From Sinotaia quadrata (taxonomy: Eukaryota > Mollusca > Gastropoda > Architaenioglossa > Viviparidae), in contig CM054181.1 of assembly GCA_028829895.1 (NCBI GenBank), positions 100,366,360-100,430,359 on the forward strand: DNA of 64,000 nt, in the 5' to 3' direction. Shown here piece after piece: positions 38,501-51,000 of this stretch. A program made the position numbers and the translations under genes. Position 1 is the first letter of the stretch; each line of letters starts with the position of its first letter. The notes beneath the pieces were generated by a model. It was given only the letters and a program-made list of their open reading frames with translations. It had not been told where the DNA came from and searched no databases.

Positions 38501-41500
38501 AAGTGAGAATTGACAGATGCAGGTGTCCATTTGATCTTGCCATTACTCTCAGTCTGTTCCTGACTGCTTTCCTGGTATTCTTCATCTTCCTCTGGCATAC
38601 TGTATATGTTTCCAAGATGTTTGCATTTGTATTTGTCATACAAAATAATTGTAAATAGTAATTGTGCAATTACAGTTGTCAAACACTTTTAAATAGTAAT
38701 TGTGCAATTACATTTGTCAAACACTTTTAAATAGTAATTGTAGATTGATATATGTCATACAATAATCGAAAACTGAAGCATGCATTTATATCTGTCAAAC
38801 AACAATTGTAAATAGTAAACATGCATTTCTATCCATCCATGTTGCAAGAAAAGACTTACATATGCCTCAGAAGACTATAAATAAATGTTGAAGCATCCTT
38901 ATAATTTAAATAAGTCTCTCAAGAAGACAAAAAAATATACATGCAAATTGAAAGATATGTATTCACTAATTATGGAAAGCTTTTATTTATACATAAATCT
39001 TTATTTACTAATCTTGGATGATTATCATAAAAAACATGTATGCAAAGTTGGAACATTCATTTCAATGTACCGATCTTGGAAGATTATCAGAAATATAATC
39101 AAAGTCTAAACAACAATCTCTATGTACTGACCTTAGAAAATTGTGAGAAATGCAGTACTAACGTATAATCAAAATTTAAACTAAAATCTCTAAGCAGTGA
39201 CCTAGGAAGACTATCAAAACTTTCATAGCTGAGTTTTAAAGCAGATATTGATGAAGTGACCTTGGAAGATCAAGTTTGAACAAAGTTCTCTGTGTACTTT
39301 TTTCCATGAACTGATCTTGGAAGATTATCATGTCATGTACTGACCTTGGAAGGTTAAGTTTGAACAAAGAGCTCTGTGACTTTTAAGTGCATGTCTCCAT
39401 GAACTGATCTTGGAAGATTATCAGAAATATTGTATGTATCATGTCAACAAAGATATTTTGATACTGACCTTGGAAGACTATCTGAGCTGCCTGTCATCAT
39501 ACTGAGAGTTTTATTCATATGTGGCTCTAGTAGTTGCTTCCCTGCAGTACTGTCTAATTCCTGGTTTTCTTGGATGACAGGGGAAATAATCATAGGCACT
39601 GGTGCAGTGCTTGCACGCTTAAGCATCTTCTTTAGGGGTCGATGAACTGATGGTACTGATGTGGATGGGGAGAGCAAGTCAATAGAAGAATTAGGCAGTG
39701 TAATTGGTTGAGAGATAGTCCGACTCAGTACCAATCTGGCAGCCCCATTAGAAGGGATTTTAAAATCCCCACTCCCAGGGGGACCTGAGGATCTATTTTG
39801 AAAATCGTGGTATTTCGTGATACTAGCAGGGTCAACCTTTTTTGCTGTTGGGTCAACAATAACTGTGGAATTTTTGTCCTGTGAAACATGAAGCCTATTA
39901 TCCGAGCTAAGACTAAAATCTGTGCAGCTTTTGACACCTTTTGACTTTCTGCTCCTACTGGAGGAATGTCTTGAATGGCACAGTCCATATGAATCTGACC
40001 ACCCAATTCCACCTTCTTGCGCTGGTGTGCTAGTGGTTCGTGGTTCCCAAACAGTAAAACAATCTTCTCTGAAGTTTTCCTTCTTTGGTAAATGTGTAGG
40101 TGTAGTGAAATCTCCTACAGGTTTAGTATCATTATCTGTAACACAAATTTTGTCCAAAATATCTGAATTTGATTCTTTCTCCTGAATTTCAGAAAGATTT
40201 TGTAGGCAGTTGCGACTCTGGTCTAATAAAAGTGAGGCAGAAGAAGTGTTTTTTACATGCTCACGACCATGCTCCAATAAGAGCTGGTCTTTGGCTCGCT
40301 GCAAGGTATTTTGGCGAAGAAGCAGTAGATGATATGTCTCCTGGCAACGGGCTTTTGCCACACAGCACTGCTCCAGCAACTTTTCATTGTGCAGAGCCTG
40401 TGCGGTGTCAATCATATGGCTGAATGTATTGTCAGTTACGGGTGGATGCTCTTGCAGGTACTGCTCAAGACTGAGCAAAAGCTTGTCAAGGCCTGAAGCA
40501 CTGGCACAGTGCTCCATCTTCATAGAAGCCACATATTTCATTGCTTCTAGGGCCCACTCGTAGCTCTGAAATGGAAGCAGAACAAAGGGAAAAGTCAACT
40601 GATGAAGATCTCAGAAAAAATTTATTGATAAATTTGAATTATAGTGTACACACAAAAAAAGATATACTGTATTATATTATGCAGGGTTAATAATATTATT
40701 CAGTCTTAAAATAGCCTATCAGTCTTAAGACTATAAATTTCAGAATTCTCATATCTAAATATGATCTGAAATGTAATTAATTTTTCAAAGAATTTTAACT
40801 CTGACACTCTCTTTGAGAGATTTGTTTACCCCCTATGAATCAAAAAGATTTCATCATAAGTAACTGGATGTCAAAAGCTCAAAAATTAAGTGGAAAATGG
40901 TTCTTGACTTCAATAACATAATGCCTTAATTTTAACAAAACAGTACCATTCATTTATTAAAGAAAAAGTTTTGGCTTCATTAGTAGCTAAATTGTTATTG
41001 CTAAATTAGTAAAAATAAGGTCATTTGTTTAATTTAAGGAATTGATCAATAACATATATGTCTCAATGTGTTCTGTGAATCAGACAATCAATTAAATGTG
41101 GCTTTATTACACCTCAGTTAATAAGCAGAGTGAAGAGGAAAGGCTATAGAAACAGAAAGTCCACAACCAAAAGCTAGTAATTAAACAGTTAAGAGCTACA
41201 CAAAATATTTTTGCCTCAAATGAAAAACTAAATGGATCTTTTGTTTTATTAAGACTTCTAAACTATTTTCAAACTTATCTTGAATTTACAGAAGAATGTA
41301 GGTGTCTCGGAAAAGACTAAAGTTCTGGAGAGGTATTATGGAGAGTGAAGATGCAAAAGATTTATGTTGGGTGTTTTTCCATGTAAGTTTGTCTGAGTAG
41401 CATTTCACTGCCTACTCTGATTTTCAGCTACCAAAGGCCATTCTTATTATGTGCAGCCTATATAGCAAGCGGTCCTATGTCCTGGCCCAAATGACAAGAC

Positions 41501-44500
41501 ACTAAATCTGACACTTGAAGACCAAAACTCTCCCAGGTTTTCACAAGAAAAGGGAAATGAACATGATGGCGAAGAAATAAGCTCAATCTATAAAATGAAA
41601 TCTTTGAGAATTAACCTATTTCAACAACATAAATTAAACTAGGGTTCCATCATGTTAAGGGACTTCAGAAAACATTTATATACAAATAGTCAACTTTTTA
41701 ATTGAATAAAAGTAGGAAAAAAGCCTTTCTACAGAGACACTGCACTTAAAATTACAATTAAAAAAATCCAGATAGTCAAACTTTATAAAATAAAACTGAG
41801 TGGCTCACTAACTTAAATATATATTATGCAGTAAAATGGAGATATCCACTTTGGAGTACAAAATATTAAAATGTAGTCTTCTTTGCAGCTCCATTTGTTT
41901 AACAACATCTTATGGAAGAAGTCATTGTCATTATTTCATCAACAAGATTGTGTGTCTGTACAATATATATCATCTGAGATTAAGTGAACAATTGTTTACT
42001 ATGCAAATAATGTTTACTCTCACATATATACATGCATTATGCAGTAAAATGGAACTACTCAAATTTTATTTTGTCCCAGACTGGATTTTAAAAAAAAATA
42101 TTACCTACTTTTACATGTTTAAGTACAAACATTGAAAACATATTTTTTTGTCTCTTGAGTCTTGGCATTAGCTCAATATGCATGGCAAATAGCAACTCTT
42201 TAGATGCTGCAGGACCAGAGATATAGACATTTAAATAGTCCTGAATTAATTTTAATGGTGCTTCAAATGTAATAAATCCATGAAACACTGAATGAATGCC
42301 CAATACTAATTTTCTATATGATGGTAGGTAGCTATGAAAGAATTAACCTACCTGGATTGAAAAGGAACTATAGATTAAGTTGGTGCAGAGATGACCTGGA
42401 GCAACATATACACAAAAATCAATTACTCATCTTGCTTCTTGCTTATTTCCCTGTGTAAACCTCCCTTTAAATTAACTCCCATAATTTCAAAGCTGGTAGC
42501 ATGAGCAGTGACTTGCAGCCAGCCAGGCAGGTGAACACAAAGACCATACTTAGGACAAAACCAGCAGTGGCAGCATGATTGACAGGCTGACAAACTTCTC
42601 TGAGTTGAAAGGGCGAATATACACTAGCAGATAAACCCAGTATTTATTAACTTGAGTAAAAAAAAAAAATGGCTGACATTTATTCGCTCTATTGGCTAAT
42701 GTTTTCTGACTAAGGCAGTTTTATTTGTAGACTTAAAGAGCAGTAACACTGATGTGTCAGTGCAGATGACCACATGGATAACTGCTTAACACTCACCCAA
42801 AGAAAAATAGGTCGTATGTGTGACAGATATAAAGACATTGAATGTGAGGTCTGTGGGTGGGTAGGGATGGGTGACAGATTATATTTACATAAGCAACCCA
42901 ATAAAACTGTAATTGTTTGCCATACAGTGAAATCCCGCGATAACGCAAATTCGGATATAACGTGGTTGTGGCATGGCTCCCGAAATATATATCTATTGCA
43001 AAACCTTTCATTTCGTGCAGACTGATTACCTCCCCTGATCTGAAAGAGCGATATATATATATATACACACAGTTATACACAGACGACACACTCACTCACA
43101 CACACTTTCAGACAGACACACACACTACATCTACTCGACACACAACCACCACCCGCCCTCTCCAGAAACAAGTGAGGAGATGAAGTTTTTCTCCAGAGGA
43201 CCTCCAAAGCTGAGAATATCTCTGATAAAAGGCTTACTGCATCCTCTGGAGAAAAGTAAGCGAAATACACACACACAGTTATACACACACATGTATATTT
43301 AGTTCTTTTTAGAATGTCCATTATGTATCGAATGGCTGATTCATTCAATCCACAATTTCTACTAAGTGATGCTACTCTATTAAACGAACAATCACACATT
43401 GTTCTTCACTTATTTTCATCGCATATTTTTGTCACTTTGCAGTTCTTTAATTTTTCTTCTTTTTTAATAAGTTTTGACACCAACTGAAGAAAGAGTGATG
43501 CAACAGAAAGGCGGAATAGTAATGAGGAAAACACATAAAAAATTTACAAAAATGTTCATGTACGACACCGATATATCTTGACTTATCCACTTGTTCAAGC
43601 AGGAGTTATTAAATTGCATAAACTAACAAGTAAAACAAAAAAAATTAAAAGAGAGGGAGAGGGGAAATAAAAATATTTCTAAGTAAACACCCCCTCCAAT
43701 CCGTAAATACTGAGACTTGTGTATATGTGTGAGTGTGTAAAGTTAATCATGCCACTTAGCAAAATCGGCAGGCCTTACAATGCCCACATGAAGGCTTTCT
43801 TAATTCTGCCCAAGTAGGAAAAATTAAGAACACACGACCACATAATTTTGTTTCGGCTGTGAGTCGTGTGCAACATTCTTCAGCAAACTGTTCGATTAAA
43901 ACAAAAAATCTGTAAACAACAAAATACCGGGCTCGATGTCGTCATAGTCAATAAACGGATCTTCTCTAACGTCACAATGCACTGCGCTGATTGACCGTGA
44001 CCCTGACCTGGCCACACCACGTCAAGTTACAGTGCACCAATCAGATGCTGCTTAAACGAAGATTTTGTTTAAAGTCTTTTCTTTATTTAAAAAAAAAAAA
44101 AAAAGAATATTCGCGTTTATACAACACAAACAACAAAGCCGTCAATGAGATATTTAACACAAGCGTTAGGTCATGTGGTTCGCTTCTGCACGGTGTGTGA
44201 AATGGGTTCGAGTAAACAGGTCACGATGACGTCGTCATTTTATGACTCCAGCACAGATAAATATGCAGAGCAAGACGTGCTACGAGATACGTAGTTTTAC
44301 GCTGCAAGACGTATTCCAAGAATAGTTATTTAATATATTTTATTTTGCGACTTTAGTTGATCTTGTATTTCGATGCAAACATCAAGGGAGAGATTTGAGA
44401 TCTGGAAGGAATTACAAGATATACGATGTGAGCGAGAGAATGAGGGTATAAGTAGATTTGGGTGTTTTAAAATCTTGCAGGCGGCAACAAGCGGCGCAGT

Positions 44501-45025
44501 CCTTTTGTTCAACTCCTCAAAAAATGTTCAGCGTGCACGATGTGTAGACACGAGACCTATTTTTATGGTCGCATCCGATGGACTCTCAACATGACCACTA
44601 TCTTGAGTTAGGGAGCAGGTAGACTCAAACGTAAGTTTTTCACACCAAGTGGAAATTGAGAGGGTTAGTGTCTTACCTGTTCGGTATTACCTGTCCCAAA
44701 GTTGGCCAGTGATATATATATATATAGGAACAGGTTTTTACAGGTGTCCCTAATATGCAGACCATATTGCATTGATACAAATAAATATGTCTTAACAACA
44801 TCATAGAGGAATGAACAATTACATAATCAGTTTGATAGACTAATTAGTAATAAAATTGATAGTTTATTCTTTGTTGAATTAAAATAAAATTATATTAACT
44901 GTCAAGTTCGCGAGTTTTGCTTAGGGTAGCTCGATAACAGAGAACGTAAGGATACATGAAAATGTCTTTAATAGACTTACTAAATTCCTACATTTTACAT
45001 TCTCAGTTTTCATAGCTTTTCATGA

Positions 45026-45086
<61 letters not shown>

Positions 45087-45238
45087 CTTCTTCAAACTTT
45101 CCACACAATTTTTAAAAATCCCCCCTCCCCCAAACATCCATATAAATAAATCATAGCTTCTTAAAAGTCTTCTAACGCATTACACAGACATTACTTCTCA
45201 AAGTTCTATGCTCACAGCATAACTTCTCAAAAACCTCC

Positions 45239-45323
<85 letters not shown>

Positions 45324-47745
45324 CACACACACACACTCTCTCTCTACAGGCACGTCTCCAAGTTCTCGCACCGTTGTTTCCCGTTCCTTTGCAGAGAATC
45401 AAACCTGTTGTGTGTCGCGACACGTCCTGCAAGCAGTGTGATGGAGTTGTGTAGGACCTGACTGGACTGCGAACTGAGAGACCCTGGCTTGCAAACTTTC
45501 TTCCACTCTTCTTCTATTATCACCCCACACACACCTTTCACCTTCGCAAATCTCAATTCCCACCCCACGTCTCGACACTCAATTCATGCAAAGACTAGTT
45601 TTTACTTAAGTGCTTCACTAGGCCCAATATTTTACCAATTCAAAGACTAGCTTTGACTGTGTTTCACTAGGCCCAATATTTTACCAATTCAAAGACTTAA
45701 GTCAAAGACTAGCTTTGACTGTGTTTCACTAGACCCAATATTTTACCAATTCATGCATAGGCCCAATATTTTACCGATTCATGCAAAGTCTAGCTTTGAG
45801 GTAAGCGTTTCATTAGGCCCAATATTTACCAATTTATGCAAAGTGGACCTTTGAGGTAAGGTCTCATTAGGCCAGTATTTTAACACATACTTGTCCACCT
45901 TTCCTTTCCTCCGACACCTCCTCAAAAACAAGAACAACAACAAAAAAATGAAAACCAACAAAAAAAAAAAAAAACCCCACGAAACAAGATCTCATCTCGT
46001 AAGCATATGATAAACACACCATTTCATGAATGTCAGCCTAGTTGGTGGACACAATCACTGTGCTGGCCGGACTTCACTCTGAGAAACACATCTGATTGAA
46101 ATAGGATTCACTTGTCTCCCCTACAGGCATTACAAAGTTCTGAACGTAAGTATAGTACTCCAACATACACTCTTGTAAATTACAGACAAGAGGTCTTACA
46201 TTACTAACACTCTCAATGTACCACATCTTACGTCAGTAATAGAACTTCCAGCACCATGTTGTTTGAATGACGTAGATGGTGTCTTAATCAATTAAAAGAG
46301 TCCCAGTAAAGTGAGGTTTTGCTTGCTAACAAGGCACCCAGTACTATGTATTCTAAATGATATTCGAGATGCCACTGCTAACACCCTCAGTACTTTGTAC
46401 ACCGACCTATTCTAAACGACACACTCGAGATATTACTACTAACACCCTCAGTCTCCCTGTGAATTACGTAGTGATGTCTGAGCGCCACGTCAGGAAAATT
46501 AGTTAATAATTGTATTAATTAATTAATAAAACCTACCCCCGACATGCCCGGGGATTAGAAAGAGAACTGTGAGATAGTGAATGTAATCACAATGATTGGA
46601 AGAAAGAAAAGCACATTAATCTAAATAATTATTATTGGTTAATTATGGTTGTGAGCTTTGCTTAGCATAGTAATTTTTTGCGCGATCTGACACTTGCTCT
46701 CCCAAGTACTCGCCCCTGACTAGGTACTCATACATAGTCATTGTTTCTCACAGAAAATACTATTCGGTGTCCATACACTTCCCAGTAAATAATGACTGTC
46801 AAATAAACAAATAATTTTTTTAAAAACACCCGGTCATGTACAGTCACACGATTAAGGAGAATCTCGGTGGGGGAGGGGGGTGAGATGCTGTGCAATTATA
46901 CAGGATCTCTACAGTGAGCAAAAAAAAAAGTCTGTCATTCAACTCCACATTTGATTAAACAAGAAATCTCAACATGGATATCAAAGAAAGAAAAAGGAAA
47001 CAGTGACAAATAACGCTACATTTGATTAAACAGGAGCTCTCTACAAGGTGCAAACAAAAAAAAGAAAGAAGCTTGAACCCTGTAACCACAAACTTGATTC
47101 ACTTCCCAAACTAACACACAAAAAAAAAACCAAACAAAACACATAATTCTAGTCTCAATCAATCAATCTGACCGATATTCAGCGACAACATTTCTGACTA
47201 ATTATTTTCGAGGAATGAGCAAATTTGACCGAAATAGCCTTTCGGGTTTGAAATAGAGAGGGGAGGGGTGATATTTAACAACGGATCGACCAGCAAGGGC
47301 AGAACGTTGCGGGAATAACTTAATAATGCCCGTCAGCTAGAATGAATGGAGAGTTACTTCGCCAGTAACAAGAACAGACAACCTTTAAAGGCAGGAAGAG
47401 TGGTTATGGATACACGACCAATCAATGTATCCTCTTCACAGCCCATGCGTTTAGCTCAAAAACTCGTAACACTTCCAACTTTAAGTCATAAAATAATTTC
47501 TACTGTGTCTTTGAAATCTAAGCACAACCTTGTATTTCATCTAATTAAAGTGTCTTTCAAATTCAAGCAGCAATCTTGATTTTCATGTACTTTCAATGTC
47601 AAAACATTTGGGGTCGTGTGTAAGCTGGCAGTATGTCTGACCAGCTTTTTGCCCGACATAATGGTCACGAGGCTCGATCCAATTAGCACCAGCACACAGG
47701 TTCCCGACTAATGTAACCCCAGGGCGATCGACCCTAGTCTCGTTC

Positions 47746-47839
<94 letters not shown>

Positions 47840-48015
47840 TGTCCCAATCTAGCATCCAAACAAGGTACTATGATGCAGAAGCAAACAAACAAACGAACAT
47901 CAAGAAAAAACACCAGTAAACAAATGACAAATCAGTGATTCAATATTGAACTTTAACCATAAAATTATAATTAAATAGATGTCATGCAAATTAGCAACCT
48001 ATGTCCACTCCAACA

Positions 48016-48055
<40 letters not shown>

Positions 48056-51000
48056 TATTCTTGCACGTTACGATAAGGATAGATGAAGTCTTTCTTGCAC
48101 GTTACTATAAGGATAGATGAAGTCTTTTTTGCACGTTACGATAAGGGATAGATGAAGTCTTTCTTGCACGTTACTATAAGGATAGATGAAGTCTTTCTTG
48201 CACGTTACGATAAGGATAGATGAAGATCAAATCCCGCACCTTATGTGGTAACGTGGATCGAATTCCTTTACATTACTAAAGGCACTGATCGAATTCTTAT
48301 GCATTACCACAGACACTGATGAAATTTCTATACATTATCAAAGGCACTGATGAAATTCCTATACACAACTAAGGGCACTGATGAAATTCCTATACACCAC
48401 TAAGGGCATTAATGAAATTTTTATACATCACTAAGGGCACTGGCGAAATTCCTATAAATCACTAGGGACACTGATCAAATTCTTGTATGTTTACGACATA
48501 CACTGATAGAAGTCATACACATTAACAAAGATACAAGGATGAAAATCCTATACATTACATCAAACACATAGATCAAATTTCTGTAAACTACGACAGAGAC
48601 AAATAATCAAAGTCCTGTACATTAAGAGAGAAATAATAGACCAAAGTCCTGTACATTAAGATAGAAATAACAGACTAAAGTCCTGTACATTAAAACAGAA
48701 ACAACAGACCAAAGTCTTGTACATTAAGACAGAAACAACAGACCAAAGTCCTTTACATTAAGATAGAAATAACAGACCAAAATCTTGTACATTAAGACAG
48801 AAACAACAGACCAAAATCCTGTACATTAAGACAGAAATAACAGACCAAAGTCCTGTACATTATAAAAGACCAAAATCCTGTACATTAAGACAGAAATAAT
48901 AGACCAAAGTCCTGTACATTAAGATAGAAATAACAGACCAAAGTCTTGTACATTAAGACAGAAACAACAGACCAAAATCCTGTACATTAAGACAGAAATA
49001 ATAGACCAAAGTCCTGTACGTTAAGATAGAAATAATAGACCAAAGTTTTATACATACATTAAGACAGAAATAATAGACCAATATCCTGTACTTTAAGTTA
49101 GAAATAACAGACCAAAGTCCTATATATTAAGGCAGAAATAACAGACCAAAGTCTTATATATACATTAAGACAGAAATAATAGACCAATATCCTGTACATT
49201 AAGAGAGAAATAACAGACCAAAGTACTGTATATTAAGGCAGAAATAACAGACCAAAGTCCTGTACATCAAGACAGAAATAATAGGCGAAAGTCATATACA
49301 TAAAATGTACATTAAATAGAAATAATAGACTAAAGTCTTGTACATTATGATTAAGACAATAGATCAAAGTCTTGTACAATAAGATAGAAACGACAGACCT
49401 GTATATTACGATTGAGGCAACAGCTCAAACTCCTGTACATTACAATAGAGATAATAGATCAAAGTCCTGTACATTATGATTGCAACAACAGACCATGGTC
49501 CTGTACATAACGACAAAACATAGTCCAAAGTTCTGTACAACTTGACTAGACAAAAGACCAAGTCCTGTACACTGCAAATGAGAAAACATATCAAAGTCTT
49601 GCATATTGCGAGTGAGACAAAGTCCTGTGCATTAAGATAGAGGGAAAAAAATCAAAGTCCTGCACACGCACGTTACTATAGAGACAATACATCAAAGTCC
49701 TAAACATGTACATTACGATACAGACAATAAATGAAAGAGCTATACATGTACATTACTATAGAGACAATACATCAAAGTTCTAAACATGTACATTACGATA
49801 CAGACAATAAATGAAAGAGCTATACATGTACATTACTATAGAGACAATACAAAGTTCTAAACATGTACATTACGATACAGACAATAAATGAAAGAGCTAT
49901 ACATGTACATTACTATAGAGACAATACAAAGTTCTAAACAGATAAAGACAACAAATCAAAGTGCTATATGTGTACATTACGATAAAGACAACAGATCAAA
50001 GTGCTATATGTGTACATTACGATAAAGACAACAGATCAAAGTGCTATATGTGTACATTACGATAAAGACAACAGATCAAAGTGCTATATGTGTACATTAC
50101 AATAAAGACAACAGATCAAAGTGCTACATATGTACATTACGATAGAGACAATAGATCAATGTCCTGAATACTGTACAACAGAGACAATAGATCAATGTCC
50201 TGAATACTGTACAACAGAGACAATAGATCAATGTCCTGAATACTGTACAACAGAGACAATAGATCAATGTCCTGAATACTGTACAGACATAGCATCGGAG
50301 CATCACGACACCATGGATTAGTATCAATCAAATGATACAGGTTAAAATGCAGCGCTGGTTACATATAATATCTCGTCATTAATACTAAGAGAATGTCGAT
50401 GTGCTATCGGAAAGGGAGATAAGGAGTGTCAAAAGAACTTGAACATATATTTATATAAGTCTTTACATACATAATAACAACAGATATGCATAAACATTTT
50501 ATTGGTATTTGTGTACTTCATCAGAATACCCCCCCCTCTCTCTCTCTCACACGCACACCACCACCACACAAATTATGTGTTTTCTCATACTTCGTGAAAA
50601 TATATATGCCTCATGAAAACAGATGTAAATATACATCTTGTGTTTGTACAGACCTCATGAAAATACATATGCTTCATGAAAAGAGATATAAACATTCAAC
50701 TTGTTTGTACTTGTATAATCGTCATGGGAAGAGGCATACAAATAGAAATATTGTTTGTATTTGTATTATCCTCATAAACATAGACACATTGTTTGTATTT
50801 GTATTATCCTCATAAACATAGACATATTGTTTGTATTTGTATTATCCTCATAAACATAGACATATTGTTTGTATTTGTATAATCCTCATAAACATAGACA
50901 TATTGTTTGTATTTGTATAATCCTCATAAACATAGACATATTGTTTGTATTTGTATTATCCTCATAAACATAGACATATTGTTTGTATTTGTATTATCCT

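Noticed and set aside
40169..40423. + strand frames at 39922-40423
   Set aside because: Shadows of the large puratrophin-like exon on the - strand.
45172..45432. - strand frame with long Cys-Val runs
   Set aside because: Translation of a CA microsatellite.
47583..47855. - strand frame with long Cys-Val runs
   Set aside because: Translation of the CA tract at 47749-47836.
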